From an uncultured Lachnospiraceae bacterium (lineage in GTDB: Bacteria > Bacillota > Clostridia > Lachnospirales > Lachnospiraceae): a stretch of 64,000 nucleotides of DNA. The notes beneath the pieces are model-generated. The model was not told where the DNA came from and did no database searches. It was given only the letters and a program-made list of their open reading frames with translations. The stretch's first letter is position 1. Each line of letters begins with the position of its first letter. The stretch spans positions 62,001-126,000 of the forward strand of contig CANOEC010000004.1 of the NCBI GenBank assembly GCA_947564735.1, given 5' to 3'. Position numbers and translations under genes: made by a program. This document shows, one piece after another, positions 8,642 through 17,586 of the stretch.

Positions 8642-10468
8642 TCATGAACAGATAATCTCCTTGGTCGCCTCCTGCAGCCACTGCAATTCTTCTCCCTCAA
8701 AATGCGGTCGTAACGTCTCATATACCTTACTGTGATAGTCATTCAGCCATTGCAATTCCTTATCCGTCATCAGTTCTGGCAGAATCGCATCCCGGTCAAA
8801 GGGCACCATCGTCAGCGGTTCTAAATACATAAACTGCCCGTAACCGTTTTGCTCTCCCTTACGGCACAGCACAAGATTTTCATGCCGGATGCCAAACCGC
8901 CCCTCCAGATAGATGCCCGGTTCATTGGAAATGATCATGCCTTCCTCCAACGGAATGCTCGTCGCATTCATGGGAATACGCCACTGGAATCTCTGTGGTC
9001 CTTCATGCACGCCCAGAAGGAAGCCCACACCATGCCCGGTGCCGTGGTTATAGTCCAGCCCGTTCTCCCACAGTGGTTCTCTAGCCAGCACATCCAGATT
9101 CTGCCCGCAGACGCCGTACAAAAATCTGGCGGCTCCAAGCGCCAGATGCCCCCGCAGCGCTATCGTATAATATCTTTTTTCTTCCTCCGTCACGCTCCCT
9201 AACGCCACCGTGCGGGTAACGTCCGTCGTTCCATCCCGATAATGCCCGCCGGTGTCCGCCAGACAAAAACTGCCGCTCCTTAGCTCTGCATCCGTCTGCC
9301 TGGTCGGTTCATAATGTACGATTGCACCGTGGGAAGCATATGCAATGATAGGCTCAAAGCTTGCTCCGAGATACCCCTCCTGCTGCAAACGAAATTCTTC
9401 CAGCTTTGCCGCCGCACTCATCTCCGTAATCTTTTCCCTGCTTCCGGCTGTCCGCACATCCTCATCCACGCTCATCTTCAGCCAGCGGATAAACTTCGTC
9501 ACCGCCACACCGTCTTTGATATGGGCATTTCGCATATGTGTCATCTCCTGCGGTGTCTTTACGGCTTTCATAAGCAGGATGGGGCTGCATTTGTCCACCT
9601 TGCTTACCTGTGATGGCAGACTGTTTAAGAGACTGTAATTTACGCTCCTGCCGTCAACCCATACCCTTGCCTGTTCCGGAACGTCATGCAGCATTTTCTC
9701 AACAGCTCCATACGGACAGATGTCAATCCCTGCCCCTGTCAGCTTCTTTCGGATATCCTGCGGCAAAATCCGTTCATTGACACAGAGCGCCGCTTTTTCT
9801 TGCATCACAAGCATATATGCCAAAAAAACCGGCGTATACTTCACATCGTTTCCACGCAGATTGAGAAGCCATGCAATCTCGTCAAGGGCAGTTAAAAGCA
9901 GCATGTCCGCCCCCTCTTCCTTCATTTTCTCCCTGACGGCACAAAGCTTCTCCTCCCTGCTCTCTCCTGTATCACTTGCCTCCATTTCCCATACGGGTTC
10001 CGCAGAAATCTTCGGACGGTTCTCCCAGATAAAATCCACCAAATCTTCTCCGCCCGCAAACCTCATCCGCTTTGCATCCGTCTTCTCGGAAATCGTCTCT
10101 ACAAACTGCCCCGTAACGGTCCGTCCGTCAAACCCGATGATGCTCTCTTCTTCCAATTCATCCGCCAGATACTCCGCTATTGTGGGCACCCCCGGCTGTC
10201 CCGCCTTCATCAGCACAATGCTGCTGTCCGCAAGCTGCTCCTTTGCCTGTATAAAATATCTGCCGTCCGTCCAAAGTGCCGCCTTATCGCACAATACAAT
10301 CAGGGTTCCCGCTGAACCGGTGAACCCTGACATATACTCTCTTGCCTTAAAATATTCTCCCACATACTCAGAGCAGTGGTAATCATCTGTCGGAATGATA
10401 TACGCCGAAAGATTCCTCTCCCGCATCAGCCTGCGCAGCGCATCCAGTTTCTCATCCACATTCCTCAT
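8642..10468 (-). CDS. M24B Xaa-Pro aminopeptidase
   Basis: Cytosolic aminopeptidase P that removes an N-terminal residue before proline, 608 aa. It has the three-part layout of long aminopeptidase P: two creatinase-like N-terminal domains (to about residue 310) and a pita-bread catalytic domain. Dinuclear metal ligands are present: two Asp in ADTGGHYRDGTTDVTRT, His in GTGHGVGFLLGVHEG, Glu in SNEPGIY and Glu in RHENLVL. A C-terminal Peptidase_M24_C tail follows. It is the last gene before the carbonic anhydrase on the same strand, with 216 bp between them. Confidence 0.93.
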   Translation of the reverse strand: MRNVDEKLDALRRLMRERNLSAYIIPTDDYHCSEYVGEYFKAREYMSGFTGSAGTLIVLCDKAALWTDGRYFIQAKEQLADSSIVLMKAGQPGVPTIAEYLADELEEESIIGFDGRTVTGQFVETISEKTDAKRMRFAGGEDLVDFIWENRPKISAEPVWEMEASDTGESREEKLCAVREKMKEEGADMLLLTALDEIAWLLNLRGNDVKYTPVFLAYMLVMQEKAALCVNERILPQDIRKKLTGAGIDICPYGAVEKMLHDVPEQARVWVDGRSVNYSLLNSLPSQVSKVDKCSPILLMKAVKTPQEMTHMRNAHIKDGVAVTKFIRWLKMSVDEDVRTAGSREKITEMSAAAKLEEFRLQQEGYLGASFEPIIAYASHGAIVHYEPTRQTDAELRSGSFCLADTGGHYRDGTTDVTRTVALGSVTEEEKRYYTIALRGHLALGAARFLYGVCGQNLDVLAREPLWENGLDYNHGTGHGVGFLLGVHEGPQRFQWRIPMNATSIPLEEGMIISNEPGIYLEGRFGIRHENLVLCRKGEQNGYGQFMYLEPLTMVPFDRDAILPELMTDKELQWLNDYHSKVYETLRPHFEGEELQWLQEATKEIICS

Positions 10469-10540
10469 GAATCAACTTTGCCTTTCTCTTTCTATTATCC
10501 GTTTTTTACACTCTGTTACTATCATCTGACTGTACGGCTG

Positions 10541-11665
10541 TCAGATTCTGATCAATTCATACTGGTCCGTACCCAGTCCGATTTTTACGGCATGGGCAAT
10601 GCAGCTTCTCCACTCCGTGTCGGGATGGGTCATATGGAAATGATCGTGCCCCTCATCATTGCCGTGTTCTTTTATGTTTTCACCCAAGATACTGCTTTCC
10701 ACGGGCGTCATCTGATTGCATAAATCCGCACATGCCTGATCCAATGCCACCGGGTCGAAGGACGCAAGCATACCGACATTGGGAATAATCGGGATATCAT
10801 TCTCGGAATGGCAATCACAATTCGGCGACACATCACAAATCAAAGATACATGGAAACACGGGCGATCTTTGCAGACTGCCAGACTGTACTCCGCCATTTT
10901 GTAATTCAGAACCGCAATCGAATCCGCAAAATCCGCCGCAATGGCATCCTTCGGACATACCGCAAGGCATCGTCCGCAGCCCACACACTTATCATGGTCA
11001 ATATGTGCTTTGCCATTTTCGATGATCGGCGCGCCATGTGCACAGATTCTGTCGCAGGCGCCGCAGCCTACACAGGCGGAAGCATCAACGCTCGGCTTGC
11101 CTTCACAGTGCTGCTCCATCTTGCCGGCTCTGGAACCGCAGCCCATACCGATATTCTTAAGCGTGCCGCCGAATCCCGCCATCTCGTGTCCTTTAAAATG
11201 TGTCAGCGAAATGAAGATATCCGCATCCATAACCGCATGCCCAATCTTCGCTTCCTTGACATATTCACCGTTAATGGGAACCAGTGTTTCATCCGTTCCC
11301 TTTAACCCGTCGCCGATAATCACATGACATCCCGTCTGATACGGAGAAAATCCGTTCACATAGGCTGTCTCCAGATGGTCAAGCGCATTCTTCCTGCTGC
11401 CCACGTAGAGCGTGTTGCAGTCGGTAAGATAAGGCTTTCCTCCCAGCTCCTTGACATAATCCGCTACCACTCTCGCGTAATTCGGACGAAGGAACGCCAG
11501 ATTCCCGTACTCGCCGAAATGAATCTTGATCGCCGCATATTTATCCGCAAAATCAATGTTCTCAAATCCCGCCGTCTTCATCAGACGATGCAGCTTCTGC
11601 AATAAATTTTCATGCTCTGTCGCTTTAAATGTTGTAAAATACACGTTTGCTTTTTCCATACTCAT
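10541..11665 (-). CDS. DUF362 protein with 2[4Fe-4S] ferredoxin domain
   Basis: 374-aa iron-sulphur protein. The N-terminal about 180 residues and the C-terminal part form a DUF362 domain (KIHFGEYGN, FISLTHFKGHEMAGFGGTLK). Inserted at about residues 185-240 are two 4Fe-4S motifs (CVGCGACDRICAHG and CVGCGRCLAVCPK). DUF362 proteins are thought to be electron carriers or maturation factors, but no reaction is established. The second in-frame ATG (11665) is chosen because AAAGGA stands six bases before it. A short inverted repeat (TCTGAC/GTCAGA) at the gene end lacks a U tract. Confidence 0.88.
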   Translation of the reverse strand: MSMEKANVYFTTFKATEHENLLQKLHRLMKTAGFENIDFADKYAAIKIHFGEYGNLAFLRPNYARVVADYVKELGGKPYLTDCNTLYVGSRKNALDHLETAYVNGFSPYQTGCHVIIGDGLKGTDETLVPINGEYVKEAKIGHAVMDADIFISLTHFKGHEMAGFGGTLKNIGMGCGSRAGKMEQHCEGKPSVDASACVGCGACDRICAHGAPIIENGKAHIDHDKCVGCGRCLAVCPKDAIAADFADSIAVLNYKMAEYSLAVCKDRPCFHVSLICDVSPNCDCHSENDIPIIPNVGMLASFDPVALDQACADLCNQMTPVESSILGENIKEHGNDEGHDHFHMTHPDTEWRSCIAHAVKIGLGTDQYELIRI

Positions 11666-11703
11666 ATCCATTCCTTTCTCTTAGTCTGCAACTCTTTCTC
11701 ACG

Positions 11704-12975
11704 CTAGTCAAACATTTTAAACCTCTCGCTTATGACTGCATATTGTTCTTTAATCTTAAGATACAGCCCGATTGTATTCTCCTTCTCTTTCTCAAACTCT
11801 TTGATAATCTTGTCGTAATTCCGTTCCAGACTGTTTACCACATTCATGTTAATCTTACCGCGCTCCGCATCGCCCTTCATGATATCCAGTATCTTCTCTT
11901 TACTGAACGCTTCCTTGTAGCTGCGCTTGCCATACAGCGCGCTTAAGATATCCGCCACTGCGATAATCTGCTGGGTCAGTGTCAAGTCCTCCGCCTTCAG
12001 CCCCTTGTGATAGCCCGTTCCGTCCAGCTTCTCATGGTGTCTGACCGCTATCTGCAGCACCGCATCGTCCACGACTCCTTCCAGAATCATCTCCGTGATA
12101 CGGACATGCGCCTTCATAATCTTCATCTCATCGTCGCTTAATCTGCCGGTGGACTCCAGTATATTGAGCGGAATCGCTATTTTGCCAAGGTCATGTAACA
12201 GTGCGCCGTAGTGAAGATCCCTTAAGTCCCTTCCCGACACTCTCGCAAGCCTTCCAAGCTGCTCGGCAAAATTCACCGTAGCCAGCGTATGTATTACCGT
12301 GTGCTCGCTTCTGAAATCAATGGTGTAGACGAGCATTTCCAGAAAGCCTCTTTTATACTGTTCGGAGAAGGCTCTCTTGGCGAGCAGTACATCCAGCTCT
12401 TCCCTGTACTTGCCGTTAATGAGATTCTCCGTAATACCGTACCGCTCCTCTGCTTTGTGAAAAAGGTCGAGCGCCGCCCCGGAAAACTTAATGTCACGAT
12501 ATTTTGCAAAATAGTCCGGCGCCAGACTTTCCTCCTTCAGATGCAGAAAAGTATCCATGGAATCCGCCAGATTTAAAAGCTCAATGATATGCATATATCT
12601 GCTCTGAATCAGATTATGTCTGTTATAGTCAAGATGATGATACAGCACTATCTCCGCCTTATCCCCCATAGGCGAAAGATATTTCAAAAACAAAAATCCA
12701 TAAATGGAATGAGGCCACAAATTCTTCGTCTCAAAATCGGATACATTCTTGACATTCTCTTCCTTATACAGTCCGATATCGTGCAGAATGCCAATCATCG
12801 TATAATCAACCAGATCCTGCTCCGTATAGTGCTGCTCCGTATAAGTGTTCTCGTACTCCATCATCTTATAAAGAATATACCCCGTAATCTCCCCGTGGTT
12901 CATAATCTTATGGTTGATGATGCCCAATGTCTTTCTGATAATTTCGTTGACATCCTTACTGCTGATTACGCTCAT
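11704..12975 (-). CDS. Two-HD-domain (HD-GYP-like) phosphohydrolase
   Basis: Cytoplasmic 423-aa protein with two HD domains. The first (about residues 15-130) has GILHDIG and a HxxD-like ILYHHLDYN segment. The second (about 215-355) is an HD-GYP-type unit: HTLATVNFAE, LLHDLGKIAIP, and RHHEKLDGTGYHKG where GTGYH replaces the canonical GYP. HD-GYP proteins hydrolyse cyclic di-GMP; the altered motif makes activity uncertain. A coiled-coil tail rich in Glu and Lys ends the protein. With the diguanylate cyclase at 14688-16598 and the regulator at 48358-50349 it points to active cyclic-nucleotide signalling. The ribosome site is AAGGGA. Confidence 0.85.
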   Translation of the reverse strand: MSVISSKDVNEIIRKTLGIINHKIMNHGEITGYILYKMMEYENTYTEQHYTEQDLVDYTMIGILHDIGLYKEENVKNVSDFETKNLWPHSIYGFLFLKYLSPMGDKAEIVLYHHLDYNRHNLIQSRYMHIIELLNLADSMDTFLHLKEESLAPDYFAKYRDIKFSGAALDLFHKAEERYGITENLINGKYREELDVLLAKRAFSEQYKRGFLEMLVYTIDFRSEHTVIHTLATVNFAEQLGRLARVSGRDLRDLHYGALLHDLGKIAIPLNILESTGRLSDDEMKIMKAHVRITEMILEGVVDDAVLQIAVRHHEKLDGTGYHKGLKAEDLTLTQQIIAVADILSALYGKRSYKEAFSKEKILDIMKGDAERGKINMNVVNSLERNYDKIIKEFEKEKENTIGLYLKIKEQYAVISERFKMFD

Positions 12976-13140
12976 TTGTAGTTTTTCCCTTCATGATATA
13001 CTCTGCGCTGCCCCTTTGTTTCCCCTTTTTAAACAGTCTTAACTATTTTATCATTTTTTCTATGTCTTGTCTCTATTTCTTTTAAAAAACGTAAAAATAT
13101 GAAAAGGCATCCTTTTTCATCCAATCATAAAATTTTCCAA

Positions 13141-13169
13141 TATACAAACATATGTTCTTATGCTATACT
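13141..13169 (+). promoter_or_regulatory. dinB-like promoter with LexA (SOS) box in the spacer
   Basis: -35 TATACA (13141-13146), 17-bp spacer, -10 TATACT (13164-13169). In the spacer lies AAACATATGTTC (13146-13157), one base from the Gram-positive LexA consensus GAAC-N4-GTTC. A repressor bound here would block RNA polymerase, the usual arrangement of SOS genes. The site was recognised by eye. Confidence 0.6.
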
Positions 13170-13199
13170 AATCCTATCCCAACGAAAGGAGTTTATTTC

Positions 13200-14465
13200 G
13201 TGAAGCAGCACATTTATCTTTGTATCGACCTGAAATCTTTTTATGCTTCCGTGGAATGTGTGGCGCGCGGTCTGGACCCGATGACCACCAATCTGGTCGT
13301 TGCAGACCCGGAACGCACTGAGAAAACAATCTGCCTTGCGATTACGCCTGCCATGAAGGCGCTTGGCATTCATAACCGCTGCCGGATTTTCGAAATTCCA
13401 AAACATGTGGAATATATCACCGCACCGCCGCGTATGCAGAAATATATTGACACCTCCGCCGATATCTATGCTATTTATCTGAAATATATTGCCAAAGAAG
13501 ATATCCATGTATACTCGATTGACGAAGCATTCATGGACGTCACCGACTATCTGGAATTGTATCACCTGTCCGCCCGTAAGCTGGGGCAGACAATCATGGA
13601 AGACATCTACCAGACGACCGGCATCCGGGCGACCTGCGGCATCGGCACCAATCTGTATCTTGCCAAGATTGCCCTAGACATCACTGCCAAGCACGCCTCT
13701 GATTTTATCGGAGAGCTTGACGAAGAAAGCTACCGCCAAAGCTTATGGCATCACAAACCACTCACTGACTTCTGGCGTATCGGCTCCGGCATTGCAAGAA
13801 GGCTGGAACCTTACGGCATCCGCACGATGAAAGATATCGCCGAAGCTGACGAAGATTTTCTGTACAGACTTTTCGGCGTTGACGCCGAGCTTTTAATTGA
13901 CCACGCATGGGGACGCGAACCCGTCACCATGAAAGACATTAAGTCCTATAAATCCCGCACCAACTGTATCAGCAGCGGGCAGGTGCTTGCCGGTGACTAT
14001 TCCTTTGAAAAGGGATTACTGGTTGTCAAAGAAATGATGGATTTGCTCTGCCTTGATTTGGTGGAACAGAATCTGGTCACTAAGTCTGTCACCCTGCATG
14101 TCGGTTACTCCAACCGGCTGAATGTTCCATCCGCCCACGGCACCACGTCATTAGACGTTGAAACCAACTCCGACATGCTGCTCATTCCGGCGATAACAAA
14201 GCTTTATCAGCAGATTGTCCGCCCCGGCTGCGGCATCCGCCGCGTCAACATTACCTGCAACAATGTGACTCCTGAGACCTATCATCAGTATCATTTTCTG
14301 GTGGACGGAGATGAACTGGAACGCAGCCGCAAGCTGCAGCGGACCGTCTTGGATATCAAACACAAATTCGGTAAAGACGCTATTCTGAAAGGAATGAATT
14401 TTGAAGAAGGCGCTACGACAAGAGAGCGCAATCATCAGATAGGAGGACACAAAAGTGGCGAATAA
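13200..14465 (+). CDS. Y-family DNA polymerase (DinB/UmuC type)
   Basis: Translesion DNA polymerase of 421 aa. The palm carries the metal-binding motifs DLKSFYASVE near the start and YSIDEAFMDVTDY (about residue 105); helix-hairpin-helix and little-finger regions follow. The GTG at 13200 is chosen because AAAGGAG is eight bases upstream and it places the catalytic motif where the family has it. The gene overlaps the next small gene by 11 bp. A probable LexA box in the promoter suggests DNA-damage induction. The UmuC-like branch is preferred over DinB proper because of the YolD-like partner. Confidence 0.92.
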   Translation: MKQHIYLCIDLKSFYASVECVARGLDPMTTNLVVADPERTEKTICLAITPAMKALGIHNRCRIFEIPKHVEYITAPPRMQKYIDTSADIYAIYLKYIAKEDIHVYSIDEAFMDVTDYLELYHLSARKLGQTIMEDIYQTTGIRATCGIGTNLYLAKIALDITAKHASDFIGELDEESYRQSLWHHKPLTDFWRIGSGIARRLEPYGIRTMKDIAEADEDFLYRLFGVDAELLIDHAWGREPVTMKDIKSYKSRTNCISSGQVLAGDYSFEKGLLVVKEMMDLLCLDLVEQNLVTKSVTLHVGYSNRLNVPSAHGTTSLDVETNSDMLLIPAITKLYQQIVRPGCGIRRVNITCNNVTPETYHQYHFLVDGDELERSRKLQRTVLDIKHKFGKDAILKGMNFEEGATTRERNHQIGGHKSGE

Positions 14466-14634
14466 ACCAAGACATAAGATGCCCGTAGAGGAAAGGGCAA
14501 AGCAGTTCATGCCCTTCGCCGCATTAAAGGGGCTGCCGGAGGCGCTTGCCGCCAAAGAAAAAACGGTCACAGAAACCTTCTCCCCTAATCAGCCGGATAC
14601 CTCTTCTGCGCCGTCCCACAGGCAAAAGCGCTGA
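14455..14634 (+). CDS. Small YolD-like protein
   Basis: 59-aa protein starting at a GTG with AGGAGG upstream, overlapping the polymerase gene by 11 bp, so translation is likely coupled. The segment MPVEERAKQFMPFAALKG is the signature of YolD-like proteins, which in Firmicutes often accompany Y-family polymerases and are proposed to act like UmuD. It is shorter than YolD of Bacillus, as is common for the clostridial form. The rest is polar and low in complexity. Confidence 0.75.
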   Translation: MANKPRHKMPVEERAKQFMPFAALKGLPEALAAKEKTVTETFSPNQPDTSSAPSHRQKR

Positions 14635-14674
14635 GATTCCCGTTCTTATGGAGTACTCTGTGATACACAGCAAT

Positions 14675-14704
14675 GGGCGGAAGCATATTACGATGCTCCG
14701 CCCC
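14675..14704. terminator. Shared hairpin between convergent genes
   Basis: GGGCGGAAGCAT and ATGCTCCGCCC pair with one bulged A around a six-base loop. The plus strand continues with a moderately T-rich stretch, so it serves the polymerase operon. The stop codon of the opposing cyclase gene (14688) lies inside the hairpin. Confidence 0.6.
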
Positions 14705-16598
14705 TTTCCTTACGTCTTCTTTTATTCTCATACATCTTCTCATCCGCCTCTTTTAACAGATTCTGATAGTCCCTCCGTTCTCCTGTCAGACTATAACCAA
14801 AGGAAAATCTGAGCGGAACACTGATGCCTTCCCCAAGCGATGCCTCCCTGTTTTCCTGCACGATTTCCAGCTGGTTTAACATCCCACAAAGCTCCCTCTC
14901 ACTGTCATATCCATACAGGAACAGAACGAACTCGTCTCCGCCCCATCTTGCCGCCACGGATGCTTTCGTCTCCAAGTCCATAAGCAGTTTTGCAATCTGT
15001 TCCAGATAGGCGTCACCCTTCTCGTGCCCATAACTGTCATTGATTACTTTCAAATTGTCGGCGTCAATCATGACCAGCGCACTGCTGCCAAGTTCTTCCC
15101 CGCTGCCAAACAATCTTTCCAGCCTTATTTCCAATCCCCGTCTGTTATACAATCCGGTCAGCATATCAATATCTCTCTCGTCTTCTATCCGCCTGCGTTT
15201 CATCACTTCGCCCGTCACATCAATCACGACGCCGAATACACCGCCATCCTCGCCAATTTCCTCAAGTTTCACATAATGGTCTTTCACTTCAAAGGTCCCC
15301 GCCTCATCCGGAACCGGATGTGCGCGCAGCTTATTGATAAATTGTTGGAAAGCTTTACAATCGGATGCCAGTCTCTTCGCCTCTTCCTTATCCAGTAGCA
15401 GAATCCTTGGGATATACTCGGTAAAACGGACTCTTTTCATATGTTCATTGTACTCATATACACCGATATACATTTTGGTCTTGCTCAATACAAAAGACAT
15501 CTTTTTGTTGCTGTCTAAAAGACTTTTTTTCATGCTGTTGATATAACTGCTCAATTCCAGAAACTCTGTGCTGCTCTGAATATCGACCAATTCGTCCAGA
15601 TTTCCCTGCGCAATCCTGTGCAGCTTCTCGTTCACACGGTAAATATCGTCCACCACATACCGGTTCATATAGCGTATCACTGCCCGCGCAAGAATCAGCG
15701 CTATCACAATAAGACAGACTGCTACCGTTGCCGTTGTCCACAACACTCTCTTATACAGCTGCCTGCTGGAAAGAATCCGCCCTACATATCTCCCGCCAAC
15801 CTCTTGAAAAACGCAAAAGGAATCTCTTCCGTTGACCACCGCATGGAACCCTTTACTGCCATCTTCAAGCTGTCCCTGCCTTAATCCCACTTCCGTCAGA
15901 TTCTTTCCCACGCACTCTAACTCCGTAGAGCCTACTATCCGCCCACTCTCCATATCAATTGCATAATATTGGGCATCCGGGTTCACGCGGAACAAGGAAA
16001 ACAGATACGACAGCTCGTTCTTTTTGGTCGCCTTCATGACATTGACCGGTTCCATCCCCACCTGCACAATGAATTGTCCATTCGCACTCCACAACGCCGA
16101 ATACTGCATTAACTTAGCCTCCGCAGTATTAGGCGTAATCTCCTGCACAAGCTTTAATGACTTATCCTCCAGCATCGGTTTAAAAAAATTCATCTGCTTA
16201 CCCGAATCAAATGTAAAATCATAATACTCCGGATGCGTGCCTGCATAGATGCGCCCGGTATCGTCGAAAATGTGGATTTCATCCACTTCCACACACGCGG
16301 CAATTCTCTTTAATTCTTCGACGCTTCCTAACACAGACGGGTCGCTCTGGATGATGTAAGCAATCACTTCCGCGTTGTGCAGACAGGTCTCACTGTATTC
16401 CTTACGGATTTCTTCAAGTTCCTCCTGATTCTGCTCTAAAAGCTGTTCAATCTGCAGAAATGTCCTGACGGCACTCTCATAAGCCATTCTCTGCTCATTT
16501 GTTATCTGAATATATGCAAAGATAATCAATAGTATCACTGCCAATATACACGTAATCATCCGCATATACCGGCTGATGATTTCTTTCAATGTCCTCAT
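14688..16598 (-). CDS. Membrane diguanylate cyclase with extracellular sensor (Cache-like) and GGDEF domain
   Basis: 636-aa integral membrane enzyme that would make cyclic di-GMP. The N-terminal helix (about 12-32) is followed by a large extracellular Cache-like sensor (to about 285), a second helix (about 287-308), a linker with PAS-like character (about 370-465) and a GGDEF domain (about 470-632). The active site is complete (RWGGDEFVLFLYG), and the NDSYGHEKGDAYL nucleotide-binding segment is present. The ribosome site is GAGGGA. It is convergent with the polymerase operon and has a long repeat-bearing region upstream. Confidence 0.92.
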   Translation of the reverse strand: MRTLKEIISRYMRMITCILAVILLIIFAYIQITNEQRMAYESAVRTFLQIEQLLEQNQEELEEIRKEYSETCLHNAEVIAYIIQSDPSVLGSVEELKRIAACVEVDEIHIFDDTGRIYAGTHPEYYDFTFDSGKQMNFFKPMLEDKSLKLVQEITPNTAEAKLMQYSALWSANGQFIVQVGMEPVNVMKATKKNELSYLFSLFRVNPDAQYYAIDMESGRIVGSTELECVGKNLTEVGLRQGQLEDGSKGFHAVVNGRDSFCVFQEVGGRYVGRILSSRQLYKRVLWTTATVAVCLIVIALILARAVIRYMNRYVVDDIYRVNEKLHRIAQGNLDELVDIQSSTEFLELSSYINSMKKSLLDSNKKMSFVLSKTKMYIGVYEYNEHMKRVRFTEYIPRILLLDKEEAKRLASDCKAFQQFINKLRAHPVPDEAGTFEVKDHYVKLEEIGEDGGVFGVVIDVTGEVMKRRRIEDERDIDMLTGLYNRRGLEIRLERLFGSGEELGSSALVMIDADNLKVINDSYGHEKGDAYLEQIAKLLMDLETKASVAARWGGDEFVLFLYGYDSERELCGMLNQLEIVQENREASLGEGISVPLRFSFGYSLTGERRDYQNLLKEADEKMYENKRRRKERGGAS

Positions 16599-16685
16599 TT
16601 TTCCGTATTCCCTCAGTCTTATCGTAGCAAGACGTTATATCTCATATATTTTCTCACTTTTTGCAGTATCTATCCCATAAGGATG

Positions 16686-16826
16686 GTAAAAAAACGAGCT
16701 CCGCTCGTTTGCGAGATTCGCTTCGCGAACTCGTGCATAAACGTAGGCATTTTCTATTATGTAAAAAAACGAGCTCCGCTCGTTTGCGAGATTCGCTCAT
16801 TTGCGAGATTCGCTTCGCGAACTCGA
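16686..16826. repeat. Two tandem copies of a palindromic intergenic repeat
   Basis: Copy one is 16686-16733 and copy two starts at 16761. Each begins GTAAAAAAACGAGCTCCGCT, holds a perfect hairpin ACGAGC-TCC-GCTCGT, and then a second hairpin built from GAGATTCGC and GCGAACTC around TT. Copy two has a 16-bp internal duplication of the second hairpin's left arm. The copies are separated by 27 bp of unrelated AT-rich sequence. No gene overlaps. It resembles a dispersed REP- or MITE-like element. Confidence 0.7.
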
Positions 16827-17000
16827 AATAAGCATAGAAATTTCCTATAGAATAAAAAACATGGCTAGTATATCATAAGCACTATGCTTTCGCAACCTAT
16901 CTAGTTGTTCGATTCTTCGCATTTTTGCTGATTTATGGTCTTTTATAAGTCTTATCCTTTGATACTGCAAATTTGTCTTACCTCTTTTCTTGACTTATGC

Positions 17001-17018
17001 AGACTATTGTGATAGTCT
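17001..17018 (+). promoter_or_regulatory. BlaI-type operator, site 1
   Basis: AGACTATTGTGATAGTCT, seven-base arms around a four-base centre. A TTGACT (-35-like) at 16990-16995 stands just upstream. It shares its half-site GACTATTG with site 2. BlaI/MecI dimers bind inverted repeats of this kind. Confidence 0.65.
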
Positions 17019-17032
17019 ATATGTATGGCATG

Positions 17033-17048
17033 GACTATTGCAATAGTC
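17033..17048 (+). promoter_or_regulatory. BlaI-type operator, site 2
   Basis: GACTATTGCAATAGTC, a perfect 16-bp palindrome. Its centre is 31 bp from that of site 1, three helical turns, so two repressor dimers would sit on the same face. It lies about 185 bp before the repressor gene. Confidence 0.65.
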
Positions 17049-17158
17049 TGTATGGGTACGGATAGCTAAAAGTACGCTGGCAAATCTTTTTCACACCGAA
17101 GAATGACCTAAAAACCGGCGTTCTTCATTCTGATTTGAGATTTTGCGAAGCACACAGG

Positions 17159-17193
17159 TGGGATTTGTGTCTGTGCGCACTTGACACAAACCC
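17159..17193 (+). other. Hairpin in the leader of the BlaI-like gene
   Basis: GGGATTTGTGTC and GACACAAACCC pair with one bulged A. The stem ends about 40 bp before the start codon. There is no U tract, so it is not a classical terminator. Confidence 0.4.
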
Positions 17194-17231
17194 GCTATAC
17201 GCAAAAAACGTGCGCAGAAATGAGGATTTGT

Positions 17232-17585
17232 ATGAAGTTATTTGATTCAGAATTAAAAGTGATGGAGGTCCTATGGGAACAGGGAGAAAAGCCTGCCCGC
17301 GATATCGTGGATGTTTTGTCCGAACGCATTGGCTGGAATAAGAACACTACCTATACCGTCATCAAGAAATGTATCGAGAAAGGCGCCATAGCGCGCGAGG
17401 AACCAAACTTTTTATGTAAACCGCTTGTCACGAAAGACGAAGTGGCGCAGAGTGAAACGGAACAGCTTATTGACAAAATGTTCGGCGGTTCCAGTGAACT
17501 GTTTTTTTCATCTTTTCTCAAAAACCAAGGAATTTCAGAAGCAGACGCTGCGCGTCTTGCCCGGATGATTAAGGAGGCGAAATAA
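17232..17585 (+). CDS. BlaI/MecI family transcriptional repressor
   Basis: 117-aa winged-helix repressor (Penicillinase_R family) of normal length. It starts MKLFDSELKVMEVLWEQGEK, characteristic of BlaI; the recognition helix region is NKNTTYTVIKKCIEKG. The ATG at 17232 is chosen for TGAGGA upstream. The gene is one base from the M56 peptidase gene, which makes the pair a blaR1-blaI-like switch: the membrane peptidase senses a signal and the repressor is removed from DNA. Two palindromes upstream are the likely operators. No beta-lactamase gene is visible, so the targets may be elsewhere. Confidence 0.92.
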   Translation: MKLFDSELKVMEVLWEQGEKPARDIVDVLSERIGWNKNTTYTVIKKCIEKGAIAREEPNFLCKPLVTKDEVAQSETEQLIDKMFGGSSELFFSSFLKNQGISEADAARLARMIKEAK

Positions 17586-17586
17586 T

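Noticed and set aside
9720-10382. Open frame of 220 codons on the plus strand.
   Set aside because: It is antisense to the aminopeptidase gene and has the Ser-rich composition of a shadow frame.
10527-10547. Hairpin TCTGAC/GTCAGA after the DUF362 gene as a terminator.
   Set aside because: Weak stem and no U tract on the minus strand.
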